Source of the DNA: Aceticella autotrophica
GTDB taxonomy: Bacteria > Bacillota > Thermoanaerobacteria > Thermoanaerobacterales > Thermoanaerobacteraceae
Assembly (NCBI RefSeq): GCF_017357865.1
Contig: NZ_CP060096.1
Coordinates: forward strand, 186,001-250,000
Direction of reading: 5' to 3'
DNA: 64,000 bases
Numbering within the stretch: position 1 is the stretch's first letter; each line of letters opens with the position of its first letter. Below are positions 49,237 to 57,700 of this stretch, one piece after another. The notes below the pieces were generated by a model that worked only from the letters and a program-made list of their open reading frames with translations, searched no databases and was not told where the DNA came from. The translations under genes were made by a program, and so were the position numbers.

Positions 49237-49584
49237 ATGAAAATAGCATCTGGTATTATTTCATTAGTGTTTGGTGCTATAATTTTATTACAATCAGTAT
49301 TAGTAGGGGTTGGAGGTATTGTTATTGGTGAAGAAGCAACATCTCAAGGTGGAAGTGTTGGAATAGTAGTTGCTTTACTTTTTATTATAGGAGGGGCATT
49401 TGCTTTTGGATTACCTAAGGTTGCGATGATTTTTTCTATTATAGCTTGTATATTTGCTATTGCAGTAGGTTCAACGACAACATTTAAAGATATGACTATT
49501 TGGGGTATTTTAGCTTTAATACTTGCTGTTATAGAATATTTTGGAGGACGCAAAAAGAAATCAGAGTTGCCTCCTACTTCGTAA
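49237..49584 (+). CDS. Small membrane protein, unknown function
   Basis: The 115-residue protein has three or four hydrophobic helices (about residues 5-30, 42-60, 62-78 and 87-104) and a short basic tail GGRKKKSELPPTS. A GAGGAGG ribosome site precedes the ATG. I do not recognise a named family. It lies between CRISPR-ancillary genes, with which a functional link is not shown. Confidence 0.7.
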   Translation: MKIASGIISLVFGAIILLQSVLVGVGGIVIGEEATSQGGSVGIVVALLFIIGGAFAFGLPKVAMIFSIIACIFAIAVGSTTTFKDMTIWGILALILAVIEYFGGRKKKSELPPTS

Positions 49585-49617
49585 AAGTGGGCAAGGTAAA
49601 AGGAGACTGGTTAGAGA

Positions 49618-50049
49618 ATGAGATATTTTAAGCCTTTAGCGAGTATTTTAGTTGCAATAATAATTTATGTAGTGTTCAGAAGTAAAAATTTAATATTGTA
49701 TAAATGGATAGGGGTATCTACAAATTCAATTTTAATATTATTTAGCAGAAATATACAAAATAATAATTATTTTTTGAACTGGATTATCTATTCGCTGCCT
49801 GACGGATTGTGGTTATACTCATTAACAACAATTATGATATTGATTTGGAGAAATGAAGCTTCCAAAATTAAATATTTATTTATATATGTAGGATTTACAA
49901 TAGCAATATCACATGAATTGGGACAATTTTTACATATTTTTAGAGGGACTTTTGATGTGGGTGATATTGTTGCGTATATTATGGCAATTCTTTTTGCCTT
50001 AATAACAATAAAATTTAATGGAGGGGAAAAACATGAACAAAAAATTTAA
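49618..50049 (+). CDS. VanZ-like membrane protein
   Basis: The 143-residue protein has about four membrane helices. The order SLPDGLWLYSL, ISHELGQFLHIFRGTFDVGDIVAY resembles VanZ-like proteins, which usually show an ExxQ and a GxxDxxD-type segment in this region. The 3' end overlaps the next gene by 17 bp. Function is unknown. Confidence 0.6.
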   Translation: MRYFKPLASILVAIIIYVVFRSKNLILYKWIGVSTNSILILFSRNIQNNNYFLNWIIYSLPDGLWLYSLTTIMILIWRNEASKIKYLFIYVGFTIAISHELGQFLHIFRGTFDVGDIVAYIMAILFALITIKFNGGEKHEQKI

Positions 50050-50572
50050 AGTATTTTTTTCAATCTTAATTTTATCAGTATTTTTGCTTTTGTTGATAGG
50101 CAGTGGTGAATCAAATTCACCAACTAATAGTACCCAAAGCAATAATACAACTCAAAATGAAACTAAAAAAGAGCAGGTTAAACAATTTTATAATGTAGGT
50201 GAAACTGCAAAATTTAATGGGGCAGAAATGACTGTTACAAAAGTAGAAAAATCAAATGGTTCCGAATATGACAAACCTAAAGATGGTATGGAATTTGTTA
50301 TTGTTACTGTGAAAATAAAAAATGCAGGGAAAGATAAACTGTCATATAATCCTTTATATTTTAAGATGCAAAATAGCAAAGGACAGATAACCGATGAAAC
50401 ATTTTCGACTATAAATCAAAATACTGCACTTCAGTCTGGTGACCTTGCAATAGGTGGAGAAGTAGAAGGAAGTATAATATTTGAAGAACCAATTAATGAC
50501 CCGGGTTTGGTATTACAATATCAAGATAATATATTCAATAAAGAAGCCAAGCTGCAATTCAAACTTCAATAG
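50033..50572 (+). CDS. Secreted DUF4352-type immunoglobulin-like protein
   Basis: The 179-residue protein has an N-terminal hydrophobic segment (residues 4-24), a Thr/Asn-rich linker and a beta-sandwich domain of DUF4352 type (YNVGETAKFNGAEMTVTKVE, GMEFVIVTVKIKNAGKD, LAIGGEVEGSIIFEEP). Relatives are usually lipoproteins, but the expected Cys is missing: the site reads LLIGSGESN. It is therefore either membrane-anchored by its helix or released. ATG at 50033 follows GGAGGGG; the ATG at 50018 lies before this ribosome site. Confidence 0.75.
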   Translation: MNKKFKVFFSILILSVFLLLLIGSGESNSPTNSTQSNNTTQNETKKEQVKQFYNVGETAKFNGAEMTVTKVEKSNGSEYDKPKDGMEFVIVTVKIKNAGKDKLSYNPLYFKMQNSKGQITDETFSTINQNTALQSGDLAIGGEVEGSIIFEEPINDPGLVLQYQDNIFNKEAKLQFKLQ

Positions 50573-50684
50573 TTTCTTTGTAAGTGAGCCTTCAAAGGTA
50601 AAACTTTGTGGGCTTCTTTTCAAGATTAATCTATGAAATCTAAGCACATAAAATATTATCAATTTTAGAAGGAATGAATATTAA

Positions 50685-51107
50685 ATGAAGCAAATTAATT
50701 CTAAAAAAATGTTTTTAATTTTTTCTCACCAACTTACAGATTCGCAAAAGCAGGATGCATGCTTGAATTTAAATATTAGTGAATTTATATATTTGCCTGA
50801 TAACTTACAGAGAAAATGGTCAGATATTTCTCCTTATGAAGAAACTTTGGCTTTATTTTTGCAGGACTTGCTTGAATGGCTCAAACTAAATGCTAAAAAA
50901 GATGATTATGTTCTTGTACAGGGGGATTTTGGAGCGGTTTTTTTAGTTGTGGATTTTTGCTTTAAAAATGAGCTTGTTCCTGTTTATTCTACTACAAAAA
51001 GACAAATTGTTAATGAGCATATAATTGGAAGAGATGTTCAGGTAAGCAGGATGTTTAGTCATGTGAGATTTAGAAAATATGAGAGGTGGTATAGAAATGA
51101 CTGTTAA
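50685..51107 (+). CDS. csx20: Csx20-type ring nuclease
   Basis: The 140-residue protein matches the Csx20 pattern as I know it: MFLIFSHQLTDSQKQDA at the start, EFIYLPDNLQRKWSDI, then DDYVLVQGDFGAVFLVVDFCF, LVPVYSTTKRQ and HVRFRKYE at the end. Csx20 proteins have been described as ring nucleases that degrade cyclic oligoadenylate and so switch off CARF effectors. The gene overlaps the following CARF-HEPN gene by 11 bp, so signal sensor and signal eraser are translationally coupled. Confidence 0.8.
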   Translation: MKQINSKKMFLIFSHQLTDSQKQDACLNLNISEFIYLPDNLQRKWSDISPYEETLALFLQDLLEWLKLNAKKDDYVLVQGDFGAVFLVVDFCFKNELVPVYSTTKRQIVNEHIIGRDVQVSRMFSHVRFRKYERWYRNDC

Positions 51108-52410
51108 GTTTTTTTCATTTCTTGGCACAGGTTCTTACACTAAATGTAGATATAAATTTGATGATATTGAAAGTAGCAGTAGTTGCTATGTGCAGGAAGC
51201 CCTTATTGCTATTTTATTAAAAAAGAAAGTTGATTTAAAAAGCATATTTATTTTTAAAACCAAAGAAGCTACTGATACAAATTGGAATAAAAATAAGAAA
51301 TATCCATATGAGGCAGGTTTAGATGGAGTTCTAAGTAAATATGAAAATAAGCTTAGTATAAACCCAGTGGATATACCCTCAGGACAAAATGAAGATGAGC
51401 TTTGGGAAATATTCGATAGCGTTTCACAACAGATTGATGAAGGTGATGAAATAATATTTGATATTACACATTCATTTCGCTCACTTCCAATATTGGCATT
51501 GATTATCTTGAATTATGCTAAATTCGTTAAAAAATGTGAAATAAGAGGTATATATTACGGGGCAATAGAGGCGGTTGGTAAAGAAATAAAAGATATTGAA
51601 GAGAAAGATATAGCTCCTATATTTGACTTAACACCTTTTGTAAGACTGCTTGACTGGACTGTGGGTATCGATCGCTTTATAGAAACAGGTGATGCAAGGC
51701 ATATAAATCATTTAATGAAATTGGGCACTAAAGAGTTGCACCTTAAAGGTATGAAGGATGAGAGAAATATATTAAGTGACTTTTCGCAAAAGTTAGAAAA
51801 ATATACAAAAAATGTTGCTACTTGCAGAGGTAAAGAAATCTCTAATGGTGGATTAAAGCTGAAGGATACACTTGAAGACGCTGTAAGTATAGCAGATAAG
51901 GCATATATTAAGCCGATGAAACCAGTAATAGATAGGTTAAACGATAGATTTAAAAATTTTGATAATGATGAAAATAAAAACATGCTTGAAATAGTCAAAT
52001 GGTGCAGTGAACATAACCAGATACAGCAAGGATTTACAATACTTGAAGAAGGCATTATAAGTTATCTATGTGATAAATTTAGATTTGATAAAAATATTAA
52101 AAAAGATCGTGAAATAATTGAACAAGCTATATATATTAAACATAAGTCATTGCAAAAAGATAAAGATAAATGGAGAGAAAAAGCTAAAGAAAATGAAGAT
52201 GCAATTAAAAATATTTTAAATAAATTTAACGAAGAAAACGACAAAAATTTAATAAAGGTATTATATGAAGAAATAAAGCCCATACGTAACGATATCAACC
52301 ATGCTGGATATAATGAGGGGTCTATGGATGCTGAAAAATTTGAAACAAAGCTTAAAAATCTTATTGATAAGGTTAGAAAATATATTAACCAAAATTATGA
52401 TGTGAGGTGA
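51097..52410 (+). CDS. CRISPR-ancillary CARF-HEPN protein (TM1812/Csx1-like), second
   Basis: The 437-residue protein has the same design as the one at 47848: start MTVKFFSFLGTGSYTKCRYKFDD, DxTH motif in FDITHSFRSLP (near residue 122), YYGAIEA, and a C-terminal HEPN motif RNDINH (near residue 397). It is clearly diverged in sequence from its neighbour. ATG at 51097 follows GAGAGGTGG; the in-frame ATG at 51079 is upstream of this site. It is coupled to the Csx20 gene. Confidence 0.87.
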   Translation: MTVKFFSFLGTGSYTKCRYKFDDIESSSSCYVQEALIAILLKKKVDLKSIFIFKTKEATDTNWNKNKKYPYEAGLDGVLSKYENKLSINPVDIPSGQNEDELWEIFDSVSQQIDEGDEIIFDITHSFRSLPILALIILNYAKFVKKCEIRGIYYGAIEAVGKEIKDIEEKDIAPIFDLTPFVRLLDWTVGIDRFIETGDARHINHLMKLGTKELHLKGMKDERNILSDFSQKLEKYTKNVATCRGKEISNGGLKLKDTLEDAVSIADKAYIKPMKPVIDRLNDRFKNFDNDENKNMLEIVKWCSEHNQIQQGFTILEEGIISYLCDKFRFDKNIKKDREIIEQAIYIKHKSLQKDKDKWREKAKENEDAIKNILNKFNEENDKNLIKVLYEEIKPIRNDINHAGYNEGSMDAEKFETKLKNLIDKVRKYINQNYDVR

Positions 52411-52552
52411 TAATGTGTACATAAATTTTATAGATAAATCCAGTAAAAACAATTTTAAATGATAATATCCTTGAAAAAAACTATAAAAATAGTAAAGTGT
52501 GGTGTATACAAGACAAAAAAATATATCAATAAAGAAATATTAGATAAAAAAT

Positions 52553-52580
52553 TTGACATAAAAATAAAAAGTGATAAAAT
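52553..52580 (+). promoter_or_regulatory. Promoter of the first B12-riboswitch transcript
   Basis: TTGACA (52553-52558), 16 bases, TAAAAT (52575-52580). It lies about 37 bases before the riboswitch and just outside the segment duplicated at 54447. Confidence 0.7.
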
Positions 52581-52617
52581 AAAATCAAACAGTTGATTAT
52601 AAAAACAAAATACGAAA

Positions 52618-52774
52618 ATAACAGGTGTTTAATATCAAACTTAAAAGAGAAGTCGGGTGAAATTCCCGCGCGGTCCCGCCGTTGTAATGAGGAGCTGCCT
52701 TATATTATGTCACTGGCGAAAGCTGGGAAGGCGTAAGGCGGTGATGAGTCTAAGCCAAAAGAACTGCCTGTTAT
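52618..52774 (+). promoter_or_regulatory. Cobalamin (B12) riboswitch, copy 1
   Basis: The closing stem pairs ATAACAGG (52618-52625) with CCTGTTAT (52767-52774). The core has GAAGTCGGGTGAAATTCCCGC, the GGTCCCGCC segment and CACTGGCGAAAGCTGGGAAGG in order, and the B12 box AAGCCAAAAGAACTGCCTG. All fit the cobalamin aptamer. It controls the S-layer protein gene at 52910. Confidence 0.92.
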
Positions 52775-52849
52775 TTATATCTACAGCTGCTCTACGATGG
52801 ATAGAGGCTGCTTAAGTATCAGGTAATACTTATATTTACTTGTGCCTGT

Positions 52850-52890
52850 AAAGCCTCTTAGCAAAAAAAGTTAAGAGGCTTTAAATTTTT
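52850..52890 (+). terminator. Riboswitch expression platform terminator, copy 1
   Basis: AAAGCCTCTTA pairs with TAAGAGGCTTT, followed by AAATTTTT. An upstream AGAGGCT (52803-52809) can instead pair with AGCCTCT of the first arm, offering an antiterminator. This fits transcription shut-off by B12. Confidence 0.8.
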
Positions 52891-52909
52891 AAACAAGGGG
52901 AGGAAGAAT

Positions 52910-54439
52910 ATGATTGAGATGATTGTAGGTAAAAAAAAGCACTTCTCAAAGGTATTGGCATTAATCATAGCAATGTTAATGCTGATACCAAGTATTGCAG
53001 CAACTGCTTTAGCTGCCCCGACAAATACAACAACAGCCAAACAATTTACAGACATCAAAGGACATTGGGCAGAAAAAGAAATAAATGACTGGGCATCAAA
53101 AGGTCTAATTGCCGGGTACGAAGATAACACCTTTAGACCGGACAACTCCGTAACAAGAGCAGAATTTGTAACATTTACAAACAGAGCTTTTAACTTAACA
53201 CAAACAGCAGACATAACCTTCAAAGACGTAAACAAAGCAGATTGGTTCTACAATGAAATACAAAAAGCAAAAGCTGCAAATATTGTTTCAGGTTATGATG
53301 ACAATACATTCAGACCAAACAACTTCATAACAAGAGAAGAAGCAGCAGCAATACTGACAAGGCTTTTAAAGCTTCAGCCAGTCACACAAGATGCATTAAA
53401 AGGATTTAAAGATGCATCAAACGTTTCAGACTGGGCTAAAGATGCTGTCAATACAGCCGTATACTATGGCTTAATAAAAGGCTATCCGGACAATACAATA
53501 GGACCGGATAAGCCAATAACAAGAGCAGAAACGGTTGTTATACTTAACAGGGCATTAAATTTGCAACAAACACCAACACCTTCATACTCTGTATTAACAA
53601 ATAAAGCAATTGATTATCTTCATAATCAATTCACAAAAAACGGTGCATCTGATGACTCTTATAATGGAATAAATTCTTATACAACTTATATCCTAATGCA
53701 ATCAGGTGTAGATGTAAATACATGGTTGTATAACGGTAAAACCCTTCCGGATGCTATAATCCAGATTGCCAATGGTCATATTGCCAATTCTAAAACACCG
53801 GCAAAGGCATTAGCACAGGATTATATAGCTATGAAGGCTTTGGGCAAAACTGATATAGCAGATAAGCTTGCAAATATTCTTAAAAATAAACAAACTGATA
53901 AAGGATTTGATTCAGGTGAACTATCAATTTATTCAAATATGTTTGCTTATGATATTATGTTAAGAGCCGGTTCATCTGATGTGCTTAATGCAGTTTATGC
54001 CAAGGATTATATTTTAAGCACACAATGCACGGTAGCCGGTGATGCTTATGGAAGTTGGGGAACTACATGGAGTGGAACATATTATGCCGATTTTATGGCT
54101 ACAGCAGAGGCGGTAAGGTCACTTCATTATTTAGACCCCAATGGAAATGATCCTAATATACAAAAAGCTATTAAGGATGGTTTTGATTGGATGAAAAAAC
54201 AGCAAAAAGCAGACGGCAGCTTTGTAGCTGGTATGGATGATAACCTAATAGATGCTTCAGAAATGATTTTGACCGCAAAGGTACTTGGTATTGACCCTGC
54301 TTCGATAAAGAGCAGTGACGGCAAAAGTCCGGTAGATTATTTGTTGAATAATGCAATTAATCCGGATGGCAGTTTCGGTACATGCGCTAATGCCATGGAT
54401 GCTACATGGGTGCTTTCTGCACTGAACAGCTTAAAATAG
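52910..54439 (+). CDS. S-layer-anchored cobalamin-binding-like protein (SLH plus alpha/alpha toroid)
   Basis: The 509-residue secreted protein has a signal peptide, three SLH domains (about residues 42-222) and a helical toroid domain (about 228-509): YSVLTNKAIDYLHNQF, ALAQDYIAMKALGKTD, GSWGTTWSGTYYADFMATAEAV, DWMKKQQKADGSF and NPDGSFGTCANAMDATWVLSAL. The repeated aromatic-Gly-x-Phe pattern resembles the alpha6-alpha6 barrel of transcobalamin and intrinsic factor, also shared with prenyltransferase and terpene-cyclase folds. The B12 riboswitch in front favours corrinoid binding. It lacks the beta-helix module of its relatives. Direct B12 contact residues cannot be read from sequence. Confidence 0.8.
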   Translation: MIEMIVGKKKHFSKVLALIIAMLMLIPSIAATALAAPTNTTTAKQFTDIKGHWAEKEINDWASKGLIAGYEDNTFRPDNSVTRAEFVTFTNRAFNLTQTADITFKDVNKADWFYNEIQKAKAANIVSGYDDNTFRPNNFITREEAAAILTRLLKLQPVTQDALKGFKDASNVSDWAKDAVNTAVYYGLIKGYPDNTIGPDKPITRAETVVILNRALNLQQTPTPSYSVLTNKAIDYLHNQFTKNGASDDSYNGINSYTTYILMQSGVDVNTWLYNGKTLPDAIIQIANGHIANSKTPAKALAQDYIAMKALGKTDIADKLANILKNKQTDKGFDSGELSIYSNMFAYDIMLRAGSSDVLNAVYAKDYILSTQCTVAGDAYGSWGTTWSGTYYADFMATAEAVRSLHYLDPNGNDPNIQKAIKDGFDWMKKQQKADGSFVAGMDDNLIDASEMILTAKVLGIDPASIKSSDGKSPVDYLLNNAINPDGSFGTCANAMDATWVLSALNSLK

Positions 54440-54479
54440 ATATTATTCAAACAGTTGATTATAAAAACAAAATACGAAA

Positions 54480-54636
54480 ATAACAGGTGTTTAATATCAA
54501 ACTTAAAAGAGAAGTCGGGTGAAATTCCCGCGCGGTCCCGCCGTTGTAATGAGGAGCTGCCTTATATTATGTCACTGGCGAAAGCTGGGAAGGCGTAAGG
54601 CGGTGATGAGTCTAAGCCAAAAGAACTGCCTGTTAT
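54480..54636 (+). promoter_or_regulatory. Cobalamin (B12) riboswitch, copy 2
   Basis: Same elements as copy 1, with closing stem, core and B12 box intact. It begins 41 bases after the stop of the upstream S-layer gene. Confidence 0.92.
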
Positions 54637-54710
54637 TTATATCTACAGCTGCTCTACGATGGATAGAGGCTGCTTAAGTATCAGGTAATCTTATATTTAC
54701 TTGTGCCTGT

Positions 54711-54751
54711 AAAGCCTCTTAGCAAAAAAAGTTAAGAGGCTTTAAATTTTT
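54711..54751 (+). terminator. Riboswitch expression platform terminator, copy 2
   Basis: Identical stem to copy 1, followed by AAATTTTT. It would also end transcripts coming from the gene at 52910. Confidence 0.8.
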
Positions 54752-54770
54752 AAACAAGGGGAGGAAGAAT

Positions 54771-57700
54771 ATGATTGAGATGCTTGTAGGTACAAAAAAG
54801 CGGTTTTCAAAGATATCAGCATTAATCATTGCGATATTAATGCTCATATCGAATATTGCAGCAACCGCTTTGGCTGCTCCGACAAATACAACAACAGCCA
54901 AACAATTTACAGACATCAAAGGACATTGGGCAGAAAAAGAAATAAATGACTGGATATCAAAAGGCTTAATTGCCGGCTACGAAGATAACACCTTTAGACC
55001 CGACAACCCTGTAACAAGAGCAGAATTCGTAACATTTACAGACAGAAGCAACAACCTTACACAGACAACAGACATAACCTTCAAAGACGTAAAATCGACA
55101 GACTGGTTTTATAAAGAAATACAAAAAGCAAAAGCTGCAAATATTGTTTCAGGATATGATGACAATACATTCAGACCAAACAACTTCATAACAAGAGAAG
55201 AAGCAGCAGCAATACTGACAAGGCTTTTAAAGCTTCAGCCAGTCACACAAGATGCATTAAAAGGCTTTAAAGATGCATCACAGGTTTCAGACTGGGCTAA
55301 AGATGCTGTCAATACAGCCGTATACTATGGCTTAATAAAAGGCTATCCGGACAATACAATAGGACCAGATAACTCAATAACAAGAGCAGAAACAGTTGTT
55401 ATACTTAACAGGGCATTAAAACTACAGCAAACACCAATACCATCACCAGCACAAACATCAACGATCTATGATAAAGCAGGTACTTATGGTCCACAAACAG
55501 GCATGAATACCATTAATGGAGATGTAACAATCAGCGCAGCCGATGTAACATTACAAAATACAACAATAAAAGGCAATCTCCTTATCAGCAAGGCTGTCGG
55601 AGATGGAAATGTAACACTTAAAAACGTCATCGTAGAAGGGACAACAACTGTAAATGGCGGCGGCGAACACAGCATAGTCTTAGAAGATTGCACATTAGCG
55701 CAAATAATAGTAAACAAAGATGACGGAAAAATAAGACTTGTTGCAAAAGGTGCAACAAAAGCAGATTCAGTAACATTACAATCGGGAGGAAAACTTGAAG
55801 AAGACAATGTAACAGGCAAAGGATTTACAGATGTAAGCATAGAAGGAACAAATGCACAAGTAACACTAATAGGCAATTATGACAATATAAAAGTCAATGC
55901 ACCGGGAGTATCAGTAGAAGTAGCAAGCGGAACGGTCAACAATTTAACCATAAGCGATACTGCAAAAGATTCAAAGATTAATATTGATGACGGTGTAAAA
56001 GTCAGCGTTCTTGCAGTAAATGCAGCCGCAGCAATAACAGGAAAAGGTACGATAGAAACAGCAAACATCAATGCAAATAATGTTACAATAGAGCAAAAAC
56101 CAATTAATACTAATATGGCATCAGGTATAACAGCCATAATAGGCGGTCAGTCAAGTACAGGTTCGACATCATCGAATACAGGAAATGGATGCACAGTATG
56201 GATTGCTGTTGTAGGAATGAATGGTGAGTTACTTTTCAGCCCAAAACAGGTTACTATAAAACAAGATAATAAATGGGGTATAACTGCCCTTGGTGCACTT
56301 GATGCTACAGGTCTTTCTTATGATTCTACAAGTTCTGGATGGGTTAATTCAATTGAAGGGCAAGCCAACAAAGACCTTAGCGGATGGATGTATTCAGTAA
56401 ACGGGCAAGTTCCTATGGTTTTGGCTAATAAATATAATGTTAATACTGGAGATAAAATTATATGGTGGTACAGCAAAAGTATGGCTCAGTTACCTCCTTC
56501 TTGGGATAGTCTGACATCGACGCCGACACCGACGCCAACACCAACACCGACGCCAACACCAACACCGACGCCAACACCAACACCGACGCCAACACCAACA
56601 CCGACGCCAACACCAACACCTTCATACTCTGTATTAACAAATAAAGCAATTGATTATCTTCATAATCAATTCACAAAAAACGGTGCATCCGATGATTCTT
56701 ATAATGGTATAAATGCTTATACAACTTATATCCTAATGCAATCAGGTGTAGATGTAAATACATGGGTTTATAATAATCAAACTCTTCCGGATGCTATAAT
56801 CCAGATTGCCAATGGTCATATTGCCAATTCTAAAACACCGGCAAAGGCATTAGCACAGGATTATATAGCTATGAAGGCTTTGGGCAAAACTGATATAGCA
56901 AATAACATTATAAATATTCTTAAAAACAGACAAACTGATAAGGGATTTGACAACAATCTTTATTCAGATATGCCTGCTTATGATATTATGTTAAGAGCCG
57001 GTTCATCTGATGTGCTTAATGCAGTTTATGCCAAGGATTATATTTTAAGCACACAATGCACGGTATCCGGTGATGCTTATGGAAGTTGGGGAACTACATG
57101 GAGTGGAACATATTATGCCGATTTTATGGCTACAGCAGAGGCGGTAAGGTCACTTCATTATTTAGACCCAAATGGAAATGATCCTAATATACAAAAAGCT
57201 ATTAAGGATGGTTTTGATTGGATGAAAAAACAGCAAAAAGCAGACGGCAGCTTTGTAGCTGGTATGGATGATAACCTAATAGATGCTTCAGAAATGATTT
57301 TGACCGCAAAGGTACTTGGTATTGACCCTGCTTCGATAAAGAGCAGTGGCAAAAGTCCGGTAGATTATTTGTTGAATAATGCAATTAATCCGGATGGCAG
57401 TTTCGGTACATGCGCTAATGCCATGGATGCTACATGGGTGCTTTCTGCACTGAACAGCTTGAATCAAATACCAACACCGACACCGACGCCAACACCAACG
57501 ACATATGGAATAACGGTAAATAATGCAGTATATGCAAATGTATATGCAGACAAGCAAGAAGCGGCAGCAGGAGATACAGTGACGATAAACATAAGCAATA
57601 TACAGCAAGGATATCTGTTCAAATCAATAACGGTAAAAGATAGCAGCGGGAGCCAAGTAGCAACAACAGAAGTAAAACCAGGACAGCAATATACCTTTAC

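Larger units (their letters stand above)
52585..52909 (+). repeat. Duplicated riboswitch leader, copy 1
   Basis: These 325 bases match 54447-54770 almost exactly (one base missing near 54689). The copy covers riboswitch, terminator and ribosome site but not the promoter. Confidence 0.9.
54447..54770 (+). repeat. Duplicated riboswitch leader, copy 2
   Basis: Nearly identical to 52585-52909. The duplication starts after the -10 box, so this copy has no consensus promoter and probably sits in a transcript from upstream. Confidence 0.9.
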
